In this document: piece by piece, positions 36,692 through 46,620 of the stretch
How positions within the stretch are numbered: position 1 is the stretch's first letter
Layout of the letters: the number at the start of each line of letters is the position of its first letter
Assembly: GCF_021347895.1 (NCBI RefSeq)
Contig: NC_067117.1
Span: forward strand, 34,230,067-34,294,066
DNA length: 64,000 nucleotides
Direction: 5' to 3'
Source: Acanthochromis polyacanthus
Taxonomy: Eukaryota; Chordata; Actinopteri; Pomacentridae
Position numbers and translations under genes: made by a program
The notes under the pieces: model-generated
Databases searched by the model: none
The model's input: the letters and a program-made list of their open reading frames with translations, nothing else
Told to the model about the DNA's origin: nothing

Positions 36692-37032
36692 TTAAAGATT
36701 TGAAGCTAAAATTCAACTTGAAAGATAAACAAAGGACGGCACTGAAGTGTTTCATTGAGAAGAAAGACGTATTTGGACTTATTCCGACGGGATATGGCAA
36801 ATCCTTAATATACCAGTTGGCTCCGCTGGTTGGGAAGCTAATGGGACTTAGCCACAATCCGCGCTCTAGGAACTATGTCAGCCTATTCGTTGCGCTGATT
36901 GGTTGTATACCTACCCAATTGCTGCAGAGTGATTTGAAAGACAACCTTTTAGCCCGCCTCCCTCCCTGTCCAGCGTTCCTAGACCCTTGTGTCTTAAGAG
37001 CTGGGACTAGCACGGCTAGGCTAGGACAGAAG

Positions 37033-37592
37033 AGGTTTTCACAGTGTAGTTTTAAAAAAAGATGAGTATTGTGATCTGAACAGTATAAATATGTCCTGAT
37101 ACAGAACATTCTGAACTTAATCTTTTATGATTTAAGAAACACTGACCTCTGCAAAAGTTTACAAGAAAGCAAGTGCCTAACTGTGGTCTGAGGTCCTTTA
37201 CCAGGGCTCTCTTAATGGTTCCAAAGCCCCATCTTGTGACTAATAGTGATCAGGCTTTTGCGGTTCGACCCCTTGGCTGTGGAACTCCCTCTCTGAGGAG
37301 CTCAGGGAAGCAAACTTGGTGTCCTCTTTTAAACTTCTTCTTAAGACTCACTGTTATCATCAGGCATTCTCCTGATCTGTTTAAATGCATGTCTTGCTCT
37401 CTATGGGTTTTATATGGCATTATCTGTTCCCTATTTTTGTAATTTTTTATTGCATACTAATTGTTTGTTGTATGATATGCTAAATATCTTATCGTATTGC
37501 ATGTTTGGGGTTATTACTGTATTTGTGCTCTGTCAAGCACTTTGGAACTTTCTTTTGAAAGATGCTCTTTAAATAAAATTATTATTATTTAG
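37033..37592 (+). pseudogene. LINE (L2/Maui-like) 3' end with ATT-type tail
   Basis: From about 37,190 one frame reads RALLMVPKPHLVTNSDQAFAV; then, after a one-base shift, LWNSLSEELREAN and FKLLLKT; then a short 3' untranslated part that ends 'gatgctctttaaataaaattattattattt' (about 37,560-37,590). 'LWNSLPEELR' near the C-terminus plus an AATAAA-ATT tail fits the L2/Maui LINE group in fish. The 5' part is collinear with 33,137-33,400, and the beginning of that homology (35,575-35,610) lies on the other side of the RecQ-carrying insertion. It is 5'-truncated and frame-shifted, thus inactive. Confidence 0.75.
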
Positions 37593-37694
37593 TGGAATCA
37601 GACTTTAAGTTGGAGCTATGCTAATGACAGAACAACAGCTCCATTAGATTTACATTGTTTGAGACAACCAGCCTAAAAACACAGTTGTCTGTTT

Positions 37695-38126
37695 GTTATT
37701 CCGCCAAGGAACAGGGCAAAGTTATGTGATGATCAGCGCTGGTTTGTCTGTTTCTCTGTCTATCTATTTGCCTGTTAGCAACATTACTTAAACACATACT
37801 AATGGATTTCAATGAAATTTTTACGGAGGGTCAGAAATGAAGACCAATTGATTAGATTTTGGCAGTGATTGAGCTTATAGTCTAGATTCACGAATTTGTT
37901 AAAGATTTTTTTATCATTGCAAGATAGTGGCACGGCGTCAGTGTAACTATGACAACAAGTGAATGCTACGTCAGCTGCTTGCTGACAATCGCGATTGCAA
38001 TCTGACTACAAATCGGCCACTGCAGAACACAGTTGTTTAAATGTCATACATCAGAAATCATACAACGACTGAGCAGCCTTGGTGGAGTGACTACTGCGCG
38101 TTCTGAGTGCTTTTCTTGTTACCTCT
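37695..38126 (+). mobile_element. 'CCTTGGTGGAG' dispersed repeat, copy at 37.7 kb
   Basis: Starts 'ccgccaaggaacagggcaaagttatgtga', contains 'gttagcaacattactt', 'ggtcagaaatga' and 'gacaacaagtgaatgctacgt', and ends 'cagccttggtggagtgactactgcgcgttctgagtgcttttcttgtt'. The short inverted ends (CCGCCAAGG ... CCTTGGTGGAG) suggest a miniature DNA element. It joins directly, head to tail, to the next copy at 38,127. Confidence 0.65.
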
Positions 38127-38550
38127 GCCAAGGAGGTTATGTGACACCCGGGGTTTGTCTGTCTGTCTGTCTGTTAGCAAGATAGCTCAAAAACGCCTGG
38201 GCAGATTCAGATGAAATTTTGAGGGGATGTAGACTATGGTAAGAGGAAGAGCTGATTTAATTTTGGTGGCAATCCGGAAGGGATCCTGGATTCTGGATCA
38301 CTTTGAATTTTTTAGTATGTTTTAGTATGTGGTCCAAAATATGACAAAAACATCATAGATTAGTATGTCGTCCAACAAATTGGAGTAAGGTGTCCAGATA
38401 GCTCAACTGGTTAAAAAGGTGATTCGTAAACAGAAGTGTGTCAGAAATGCAGGTTTGATTCCAGCTCATGATCTTTTACTGCATGGGTTTCCTGTTTTCC
38501 TCTCTATCCTTGGCGGAGGTCTGCACTCTCTGAGTGCTTTTCTAGTTTAT
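38127..38550 (+). mobile_element. related dispersed repeat with embedded tRNA-like segment
   Basis: Starts 'cctctgccaaggaggttatgtga' followed by GTCTGTCTG repeats and 'tagcaagatagctcaaaaac', and ends '...ccttggcggaggtctgcactctctgagtgcttttctagttt', so its ends are inverted like the first copy but its interior differs. At about 38,390-38,475 the interior reads 'gatagctcaactggtt...caggtttgattccagctc', with A-box-like TAGCTCAACTGG and B-box-like GGTTTGATTCC at tRNA-like spacing. I take that part as a captured tRNA-derived segment, not a functional tRNA, because no cloverleaf with an anticodon arm can be drawn confidently. Confidence 0.55.
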
Positions 38551-39192
38551 TTCTGTCGAAGGATCCTGGAGGTCAAAAATATTTCCTGAGATTCACAGTG
38601 CAGTAACACCAGAGACACAGATACAGAAATACTCCAAATACATCTGAATGCAGGAAAGCCTTTTCAGATGACAGACAATTTTGAAAATTTGTCCTCATTC
38701 ATCAGCACAGAATAAACAATAATAATAAAAAATAATAGTAACTTTTACATTCTCTTATTGAGGCTGTGACAAAATGGATGACAACTCTCATTTCTCCTCA
38801 CCACTTGTTCCTTGATACTTTCATGTTGCATGCTATGGACCCATGGACCATGCAGTGTTAGTATTGTTTTTTTGTCATTCCAAACAAATAATCATCCACA
38901 CAGTTTGGTTAAAAAAAAGTTTATTTAGCTTCTTTGAGTTACAATGTGCTGGTGTTACCAATTTGAGTGCACACATTTTGGTTGCATATAGTCATAAGTT
39001 TATCAAATTAGCTTAAACGATTAATTCATTGTACCTTTGTTTCTGCTGCTCCACATGCTGCTGAGGTCCTGGCAAAACGGGAGGCAGAGTTTAAGGCACT
39101 CTGTTATGCTCAAAGACAGGAACTGGAAGGCGCCAACTCCCAGTGCTGCGAAGGGGAGAGCTGAAGTGCAGAGGCCTCAAGAAAAACAGCAT

Positions 39193-39605
39193 ATGTGTAT
39201 TTGTTTGAGTTTTGGGGTGGTATTGTTGTTTAATATGTATAGGTATTTGTATTATGTCTTTAAGTGGTAGGTGGGTTTATTTTGGGAGTTTTATGGTGTG
39301 AAGAATAGGTTTTTCTCCCTGTTGTGTGTTGGTAGGCTACCCTATGTGTATATATACCCCTCCTTTTGTATCATTCATTAGGTCAGGTTTGTTTAGTTCA
39401 CACTTATGTTGATTGTCTTGTTTGGTTGACCTCAGTTTATTTAAAGGACCCAAAATTAGAATTTCTGTTGATACTTTTTCCTTGATGTATTTTAATCCTT
39501 TTTGTAATCTTGAGTACTCTGTGGACAGTTACTTTTGGCATAATAAAGCCTTAAAAAATTTAAAGGTTCCTCTTGTGTCCCTGCCGAGCTGCTTGGTCCC
39601 TGACA
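39193..39605 (+). mobile_element. probable LTR of a Gypsy-type retrotransposon
   Basis: The block has LTR-like order: a promoter-like 'gtgtatatatacccctcc' (about 39,345), an AATAAA polyadenylation signal (39,541-39,546), and an end 'ctgcttggtccctgaca' at 39,605, where the CTGACA ending is typical of fish Gypsy LTRs as I remember them. The start is uncertain (a TG at about 39,193-39,196). Upstream, about 39,040-39,150 reads an open AAEVLAKREAEFKAL stretch that could be an internal coding remnant. No second LTR or primer-binding site was found, so it is a solo or truncated LTR. Confidence 0.45.
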
Positions 39606-39649
39606 TTGCACATTACACAATACACAACACACAACATCCTTCTGTGTAT

Positions 39650-40800
39650 TTTGCTTTAATTTAACCATGCTAATGTAACATTGCAGGACATGCCATCCTA
39701 GGTTTTTTTGTCTTAATATTATGTTACAGTTAACATCCATCGTATGGAGGATTAAAGGAAAACACACAGTCATAATTAGTATCAGTTATCCTTTAAGTGA
39801 AAGGTCAAATGTGGTGAAATTGTTTGTTCCTTTGCTCTTGCTCACCATGCAGGTTAGTGTTTGGGATGGGGGCTGGTCCAGTACTTCCTGAATTTATGGT
39901 GTTGCTGATGTCAGAGTGACATCACAGGACTGGACCAAGTGGAGGGTCTTTTCCTTTTGATGATTGTTTATTTTGTATTGGAAGGCATCAGTCAGTCATG
40001 CTTTTACATGTGTAGCTTTTAGGGAGACATTTAGAAATTCCTAAAAGTTTCTAGTGTGTAAAATAATGCTGTTCACAGAGTTGTTTGTGTAAAAGTTTTA
40101 AAGAATAGATCACCATGCTCTGTAATGGAAGAGGTGAAGTGAGTAGGTGTGAACTGACCGCCCTATAGAAACAGGAGAGATTTTTGCTGCCTGACTCTGT
40201 GCTGCCAAAATGTGACTTTTTTCTTCCATGAGTAGTTATGAGTTAATTTTGAAATGATTTTTCTTTGTAAATTATTCTTCAACTTAAGTTTCACATCATT
40301 GGAGAAGCACTGTAAAATATAATCTGCAGCTCTCTTTGCACTCAAGAAGTCTGGTGAGTCTGCCTGCCTACCAACTTTCTTGACCATTTTGGCCAGACTG
40401 CTCTAAAAAGACATCATCCTGATTTTTAAAAAAAGCACCTGAAAAGGCCTGGTCTGGTTTGAGCTGTGGCTTTCAGTTAGACAGTTGGCACTATTGAAAG
40501 TGCTAACACAAATTCACCAGTGTTGGTCTAAACCAAGAATCTATTTCCCAGGCTCTGCATCTGCCCTGTCATGCTGTTGATGACATCAGCTGGGTCAGTT
40601 CTGCCTTTCATAATGATGTTGCGTAATCTTGGGCTACTACTATTACAGACAGATGCTCCTGTGTGACTCTCTAACAGGGGGCTCAGGTGTGGAAAAAGCA
40701 TGAAGCAGCTTTCTTCGATCATGGCACATGTGTACGACTGTACAGACTGTTTCAGGTGGTTTCCATTTGACATGTTACTACCGTGATTAGTATTATTTTT
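39650..40800. other. non-coding stretch, one unexplained open frame
   Basis: Mostly AT-rich with no recognised feature. A minus-strand open frame at 40,528-40,773 (81 codons) is less repetitive than most chance frames, but I recognise no domain and found no splice context, so it is not called a gene. Confidence 0.35.
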
Positions 40801-40829
40801 AAATTATATTGTCTGATAGGCTATATGTC

Positions 40830-41144
40830 TTGAGTCGATCTATGGTTCACATCCACGCTTGTCAACCATCATTCAGCAACTTAGACTAGCCCTTGCTGGA
40901 AATGTGGTGAGACACAACAAAGCAGCTTCTCGAGTACTGTTATCAAAACCTGATACTATCAGAAGGGCTGGCAGGCCCAGCAAAACATTAAGGAAGGTGC
41001 CAGAAGAACACACAGGTCTGGAAGGCAAAGAACTTTTGACTGCAATGCTGGATAGAGGGAGCTTGATGAAGAACATTATTCATGTCACCGATTCCATTAG
41101 ATGCGACTGACTGACTGACTGACTGACTGACTGACTGACTGACA
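40830..41144 (+). pseudogene. non-LTR retrotransposon tail: reverse-transcriptase C-terminus plus GACT array
   Basis: The frame from about 40,850 to the stop at 41,108 reads LRLALAGNVVRHNKAASRVL, a RRAGRPSKTL segment, HTGLEGKELLTAMLDRGSL and a terminal IRCD. It resembles the last part of endonuclease/reverse-transcriptase proteins of non-LTR elements ('RFAGHC.R...LL..P....RGRP...LLRDTGL...EL...M.DR'). It stops at a TGA that is the start of a GACT tetranucleotide array (41,105-41,142), the usual simple-repeat 3' tail. Upstream coding sequence is missing, as in typical 5'-truncated insertions. The exact clade cannot be set from so short a piece. Confidence 0.65.
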
Positions 41145-41488
41145 AGCGGCTTGGTGGTTAGCACTTTCGCTTTGCAGCTAGAAGATCCCTGGTTTGGGTC
41201 CTGCCTTCCTGGGATGGAGTTTGCATGTTCTCCGTGTGCATGCATGGGTTTTCTCCCGGTTCCACGGCTTCCTCCCACAGTCCGAAAACATGCTGAGGTT
41301 AGTTGGTAACTCTAAATTGTCTGTAGGTGTGAATGTGAGTGTGATTGTTTGTCTGTATATATAGCTTTGTGATAGACTGGTGACCTGTCCAGGGTGTCCC
41401 CCGTCTTCACTTTAAGTCAGCTGGGATAGGCTCCAGCCCCCGAGTGACCCTAATGAGGATTAAGTGGTGTATAAATAATGCATGGATA
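41145..41488 (+). mobile_element. tRNA-headed retroposon with ATGG-like tail, copy 3
   Basis: Collinear with the 30,774 copy: 'gcggcttggtggttagcactttcgctttgcagc' (head), a damaged B box GGTTTGGGTCC, 'tttgcatgttctccgtgtg', 'cttcctcccacagtccgaaaacatgctgagg', 'cagctgggataggctccagcc', and a worn tail 'ataatgcatggata'. It begins directly after the GACT array of the preceding LINE tail. Confidence 0.75.
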
Positions 41489-41489
41489 T

Positions 41490-43270
41490 TGTCTGTAAAT
41501 CTATACATTTTTTTCTGTTAGTGCAGAAGCTGAAGGTAGGCTGAACTCAGACTGTTGTGTATTCATCTTATGTCGCATTTGGCTGAAGAACATTTACAGC
41601 AGTGCACAGCTGCCTGTGTTTTCAAATGAGAACAGTTCTTTGTGAATAATGTTTTTATGTTTGGCAGTATTATCCAGCAGATCCTGCATGATTCAAATAA
41701 CCTTGTCACAACACCATTATTTTCTGCTCTCATCCTGTAGGTACGCTTAGTGCATAAAATTATTGTCAACATGTAAATTTAATGTTTATACAACACTTTC
41801 TACATGTGATTAACAACTGAAGCATTCTCATGTCGGCAGTCCAAGGCCTTTGCTCAGGAACCAAACACATTAGTGCTGCAGCACAGTCTTTGAATCAAAG
41901 CATTTGACTTGCTGATACTGTTCTGTAGTTTGATGTACAATCAAAACACTGATCATAATTGTCCTTTGATTTTAGATTGTGATGAAAGGAGGTGCCAAAT
42001 AACTGATCATGTAACAGAATTTTAATCAAGGACATTGTTTCTTAGTTGCATATTACCAAAAACTAATACTATATTTATTGGTTACAGATCCCTTTATGGT
42101 GTGAATGCGAGTGTGATATGCGAGTGTGATTATTCGTCTATGTATGTAGCCCTGTGACAGACTGGCGACCTGTTCAGGGTGTCCCCTGCCTTCGCCCAAG
42201 TCAGCTGGGATAGACTCCAGCACCCCCCGCGAAATCCCTTTATTTAAGGTGTATTTGTCTTTTACATCATTAATACAAATATTTTTTTTGTTGTTGGGTC
42301 AACAAAATGTTGTATTTATGGTTGAAACCCAATTCCACAGTTTTAGGAATTGGTCTGCTGGTTACTGGGCATCCGAGTAAATTTTTTTAAATTTATTGAC
42401 AAGTTCATCATTCTAATGTAGGTCATAGGTAATGAAAATGAGCTATTGGACTTGCAGAACTATTGGGGATAAATAATTCATCATTTTACATTAAGAATAT
42501 GCTGAAAGCTTGGTAATGACATTTTTATGTTTTCATAAAAGAGGAAACACGATTTATATGATGCTGCAAACACAAACTCAAGTCCAAAAGATGGACTTAA
42601 AAACACAACCAGAACCATTCTGATTCCCAGTTGTCAGTCCAAGTGAAACAGCTGCTTGACTGCTTTAAAATCAAGTATGCTTCATCATTCATTTGTTCTC
42701 AAAAGGTTTTTAAGGAATCCCAGATTAGTCTTCTTTAGCTCCTCGTGGGAACGAGTACTAAACCATCGAGTTTAATGCAGCCCTCTGTTGCGTGAGCTCA
42801 CCTCTGAATTTGGCTGTTGAGTGTTTCATTGGGTTGGCTGAACTTAATTTGAACTTTATTTACATAAAAACATGCAATTAGACAGGGTGCTGCTAAGCAG
42901 GGTAATGGGCATGCCAGAGCACAATTAGAAAAGATCTGTCCCCACCGAATAAGTAAGCGAAACTGACCAGAATGTGCACTCCCTGGCCACTTTATTATAC
43001 ATTTACAATTTAATGTGAACAACAAATCTGCCTCAAATAGTACATTTAGAAAGAACGTGTTCAGTTTTTTTTTTTTTTGTGATGAGTTAATTCAGCTAGA
43101 TGTGTGCTGTGCTTACTTAGTTAGTACAGTAATAGAAGTCACACTGGACTGCATTATATTAAAATTTAAAATCATTTTCAGTCCTGCATGTTGAGAGCAA
43201 AACATCTGAAAAATACTTCAAAAATGTGGCCCAGTTCAGCACCACTGCAGAGAATGGTAGTAATGTATTT
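41490..43270. other. non-coding stretch with a fragment of the tRNA-headed retroposon
   Basis: Apart from the fragment at about 42,098-42,225 ('tggtgtgaatgcgagtgtg...gacagactggcgacctgttcagggtgtcccctgccttcgccc...cagctgggatagactccagc'), which is the 3' half of that family on +, I see no gene or named repeat. Confidence 0.5.
42098..42225 (+). mobile_element. tRNA-headed retroposon, 3' fragment (copy 4)
   Basis: Only the distal half is present, and a 'gtgtgaatgcgagtgtga' unit is partly doubled at its left. Neither the tRNA-like head nor the ATGG tail is preserved. Confidence 0.7.
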
Positions 43271-43274
43271 AGAT

Positions 43275-44143
43275 CAGGGGTGTCAAACATGCAGCCCACG
43301 AGCCAAAAGCAGCCTGTTGTACAACTTTGTGAATTGTAAAAATTACAGAGATGACATTAACAGCAAACTGTAACTTTGTAAAACTGTAAAATTAAAATAA
43401 TTTCTAGACCTTGACAAGTTGTTTTGATCTTAGAGTAAAATAGTATGTTGCTCATTGTTTTTTTGTTGTTTTGTGCCTCGTTATTGTAACATTTTGTCTT
43501 GTTTTAATTGTTTTTTTTTGTCTGACTTGTCATTTGTCTCATGTTTTTGCCGTTTTGTTTCTCTTTTTGGTTGATTTGTTTTTCCTGTTTGCCTCACTTG
43601 TGTTTTCTGTCTTATGTCAGTCATGTTGTGTTTCGCTTTATTTGTTGTTTTTTGTCACGTTTTGTGTCATTTTTTGTCTCGCTTGTGTCTTTTATCCATT
43701 ATTTGTCACGTTGTATCTCATTGTTGCAATTTTTGTCTTGTTTTTGTTGTTTTTTGTCTCTTTTTTTGTCTGACTTTTGTCATTTGATCATTGAATAAAG
43801 TACTACATTGTTCAGTTCCAGATACCTACAACTATATTTTTTACCTTTGTAGAACCACTGTGATCTAGAAGTTTGTAATACACAATTGATAAGCTGACGC
43901 ATAATGTTCTTGAAATTGAGGTTATTTTTCTTAAGAAACTTCAGGTTGTTCATGATGCTAGAGATAAAAGATAATTCCTTAAATGTGAACATTTTCAGAA
44001 TGTGCTTTTTTGCACTTAAACAAAGGTAAATTTGGAGTTTTCATTATTTATAGGTTATTATGGTCTGATTTTACTAGAGTGGTCGACATGAGATCAAATT
44101 ATGCTGAATGTGCCCCTGAACTGAGATGAGTCTGACACCTCTG
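43275..44143 (+). mobile_element. hAT-like miniature element (CAGGGGTGTCAAAC ends)
   Basis: The left end CAGGGGTGTCAAACATGC is mirrored by a right end whose complement is CAGAGGTGTCAGACTCATC. The flanks ATTTAGAT (43,267-43,274) and ATTTAAGT (44,144-44,151) match at 6 of 8 positions, fitting a worn 8-bp hAT-type duplication. The interior has no ORF with a transposase motif. Between about 43,445 and 43,790 it holds a low-complexity T-rich array built on TTTTGTC/TTTTGTCTC units. CAGGGGTGTCAAAC ends are common in fish hAT miniature elements (recollection). Confidence 0.75.
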
Positions 44144-44149
44144 ATTTAA

Positions 44150-46170
44150 GTGAGCTAACCATTAATGTGCTTGTACAGGTAGCAGTTATGGATATGCTGC
44201 TGAGCTGGAGTTAAATAGCCACCGAGTGTATAACTGATACACAGTGACAGGCAGCAACACTGTATGTGCTCACACAATTGTTAACAGTTAGTAGGAGATG
44301 ATACTGGCGATCACAAAAAAGTCATTCAAAGCAACAAGTCCTTGGCACTGGAAAGGCGAGAAGAATGAGAGGAGACAGAGTAATCCTCATAGATGGAGTC
44401 GGGTCTGTCTGTGTGTCAGGTTTCTTCTTCCTCTCAATTCCTCAGATCCTAAATAAAAAGCTAAAACAACAGTTTAAGGCTTATTGACTGGTACCTGTGC
44501 TGGAGAGAGAAAAGCGAGCGCATGACGACAGTATGTGAACTCTCGCAAGACTGAAGAGCTTTCTTTGTTAGTGGGCTCAATGCCATATGGACAGCAACAC
44601 GTTCAGCTCTGTTACCCCAATAAATTGTTGTTGACACTGCCCTCTAGAGATGTGTGATAGTGCATTAGTACGGCAGACCTTAACCGGGGAAGCGTCCTCT
44701 CCATCCTGCCGGCAGCGAGGAGCATCATTGTCGGAGAGTCGCTGCATTTCCATGTTTGTAGGAGGCTGAATCCATATATTGGGGACACCCTTTCCCATTC
44801 ACAGTGTTGTATTATGAGGAACAGCTTGTTCAACTCATTTCTCAGTTTGTTGTTGTACCGCATGACAAGGACCAAATAATGAGAGTGTAGGGAACACCAA
44901 TTTCTATTTTCTGGAAACAGCTTTCCAGGGGTTCCTGTAGTGGCAACAGTGTTACTGGTTCGCTGCTGAACAGATCAATAAAAGCGTACGGTCTTGATAT
45001 ATTGGGTTGGCTTTGCAGAAAATGGGAAACCAATGGCTTTATTCAACAGAATTCATATTTTTTGGTGGGGGCGAATGGAGCTGGCATGCTGGTGGCTGTC
45101 TTCCTGAATAACTTACTTGGACTTAAAAAAAAAAAAGAAAGAAAAAGATCCCAGAAGACCATTTCACAAAAGGCTTAAAGAACCATTTCAGAGTGAAACA
45201 GAGTAGCAAACCAAGGCTGACCTTGCTAAGGTGATGCTGATTAGAATGACACAGCCTGGGGCAGCTGTCAAACTTTGGCCGGTCTTGGAGAGTATGAAGC
45301 AGCCTCAGTCCCCTCACTCCTGAGGATTTTATGTGATTTTGGAGATGAGCGTTTTGACAGAAAATAGTAAATTTAACACAAGTCTTTATCCAGTCATGTG
45401 TGACTGATGGCAGCGGGGATATGCTGATAAGACTCTTTGTCATAGTTTTATCTAAGAATAGGAAGGCCCTATATATGGGGCACAATTTTAGTGCAAGTGA
45501 CAAATAAGTTTTTGGATTTGAGTGACTGTACGGTATGAAAATAAAGTGCTGCAGCCATTATAACATATACTTAGAACATGCAGATGTCATTCTGCCAGAC
45601 AGGAATGGGACCTCAAGTGAGAGGCTTGAATCCACATTTGCTGGCTGCATGATAGATGCTCTTTAATGAGACAAATGATGGCAGCCAATTCGTAATGGAA
45701 GAGTGACTTTAACCAGCTGGATCAGCTCCATTAAACAGGTACTTATAAAGTTCAAATAAGTCTTGATGGGTTTAATGTTATTCCAACAAAAAATATATAG
45801 TTAATGTTTATCCAGCCTGGCTGAGTTTTGAGGATAAAATCACAGTATAAAAGCAAACTTAGACAAGCACCTAGTTCATATTTATTCGTTGGCTGCACAG
45901 GATTAGTTAAGAAAAGCAACATAATCATCAAATATTGACTAGAGATGATTGATCAACTATCAGCTACTTTATTTATTTAGTGCGTCCTCGTGGTGTAGGG
46001 AGCATAAGTATCTTTAGAAATTCACAAGGAGAGGGAAAAAAAACTCCAACGGGAATAAATCGGCTTAATGGGCAGAATTAGAGGGGTCTGAATCCAGGGG
46101 AGGATTAAGGAAAATTGTGTGAAATAAAAGAGCGAGTGATCAGGAATGACTGTGCGTCTGTCTGGAGGGC
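44150..46170. other. non-coding stretch upstream of the putative gene
   Basis: No exon or clear repeat. Open frames at 44,577-44,875 and 45,123-45,503 on the minus strand show no domain; the latter ends in poly-F from an A/T run. An A-rich run lies at about 45,125-45,145. Confidence 0.4.
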
Positions 46171-46240
46171 GGGAGGAGAGAGAGAAGGAGGGAGGGAGGG
46201 AGGGAGAGAGGGAGAGAGAGAGAGAGAGAGAGAGAGGAAC
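46170..46240 (+). repeat. GGGA/GA-rich purine tract in the putative promoter/leader
   Basis: About 65 bp of GGGA then GA dinucleotide repeats, directly before the leader of the signal-peptide exon. Such GA tracts are frequent in promoters and 5' leaders and can bind GAGA-type or KLF-like factors (general knowledge). No experimental start site can be read from the sequence. Confidence 0.6.
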
Positions 46241-46498
46241 ACATTTTCATCCAAACCTCTCCGTTTTTTCCACAGCCTATCTCTGCTCCGCGGCTCAGCG
46301 AAGCTCCCTATTGTTTATGCGTGAAGGGAGGAAAGAAAAAAAAATCATTCGGCTTGTTCTCTAAGCGCATCCAGTGACTCATTTTCTAACATTTTTTCCC
46401 ATTATTATTTTTAGATCTGATGCTCGATTTTCGCCGCTCTGAATGCTGCATTCATTGTCAACTTCTCCCGATTTCTCCACTTCGACTTGAGCTGCATC

Positions 46499-46579
46499 AT
46501 GAATAGTTTGGGGGCACCTTACAATCGCGTACCTCTGGAATGGTGGGGATTACACGGCCGAAACCCGGAGAGCATGTAA
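46499..46579 (+). promoter_or_regulatory. upstream ORF in the leader (26 codons)
   Basis: An ATG at 46,499 opens a 26-codon frame (starts MNSLGAPYNRV) that stops at TAA 46,577, 42 bases before the ATG at 46,621. A second upstream ATG at 46,540 is in frame with 46,621. If both lie in the mRNA, the short ORF would lower initiation at the main start; that is inference. Confidence 0.4.
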
Positions 46580-46620
46580 ACGCAGATGGAGTTTGGGATT
46601 TATTGCAATATAAGGGAAAG

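Larger units (their letters stand above)
35712..36870 (+). pseudogene. RecQ-like helicase exon split by a TTAA-target insertion
   Basis: In one frame the left part (about 35,716-35,776) reads LAHNKQLSFDSALATAL. The right part (from 36,696) continues with KDLKLKFNLKDKQRTAL, then a KKDVFGLIPTGYGKSLIYQL stretch, then APLVGKLMGLSHNP. PTGYGKS is the Walker A loop (motif I), and the preceding FNLKDKQ with KKDVF matches the RecQ-type motif 0 to I spacing. ATP-dependent 3'-5' DNA unwinding is the family's activity. The rest of the helicase (DEAH box, motifs II-VI) is absent after about 36,870. The insertion point is inside a CTTAAA in frame, so its removal would leave the frame unbroken. A TGA lies just upstream of the left part and no clear start was found. 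RecQ-like exons of this sort occur in fish mobile elements (recollection, unchecked). Confidence 0.7.
35611..37023 (+). mobile_element. DNA transposon carrying a RecQ-like helicase exon (hAT-like 8-bp target)
   Basis: This block interrupts a sequence whose uninterrupted relative is at about 33,137-33,200. The target GGACAGAG/GGACAGAA is repeated on both sides (35,602-35,609; 37,024-37,031), giving a likely 8-bp duplication. The ends are inverted repeats of about 17 bp with mismatches: TAGCTCGCCGCGCTAGAC on the left, and the complement TAGCCTAGCCGTGCTAGTC on the right. Without the later TTAA insertion inside it, the element would be about 0.5 kb. It keeps one exon that resembles motif 0 and motif I of RecQ helicases but no transposase, so it is a non-autonomous derivative. 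The hAT-like label rests only on duplication length. Confidence 0.65.

Noticed and set aside
38390..38475. Possible tRNA gene
   Set aside because: A- and B-box-like sequences exist but no convincing anticodon arm or acceptor stem; treated as a tRNA-derived segment in a repeat.
40528..40773. 81-codon minus-strand frame with non-repetitive composition
   Set aside because: I recognise no family and see no promoter or splice signal. It sits beside a LINE tail and could be repeat-derived.
41100..41145. CRISPR-like or satellite array
   Set aside because: Plain GACT tetranucleotide repeat that forms the 3' tail of a non-LTR element; no spacers.
43471..43798. Hydrophobic open frame that looks like a membrane protein
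   Set aside because: It is the translation of the TTTTGTC low-complexity array inside a hAT-like element.
45123..45503. 126-codon open frame on the minus strand
   Set aside because: Ends in poly-phenylalanine from an A-rich run and shows no domain.
46115..46364. Arg/Glu-rich open frames
   Set aside because: They are translations of the GGGA/GA purine tract in the leader.
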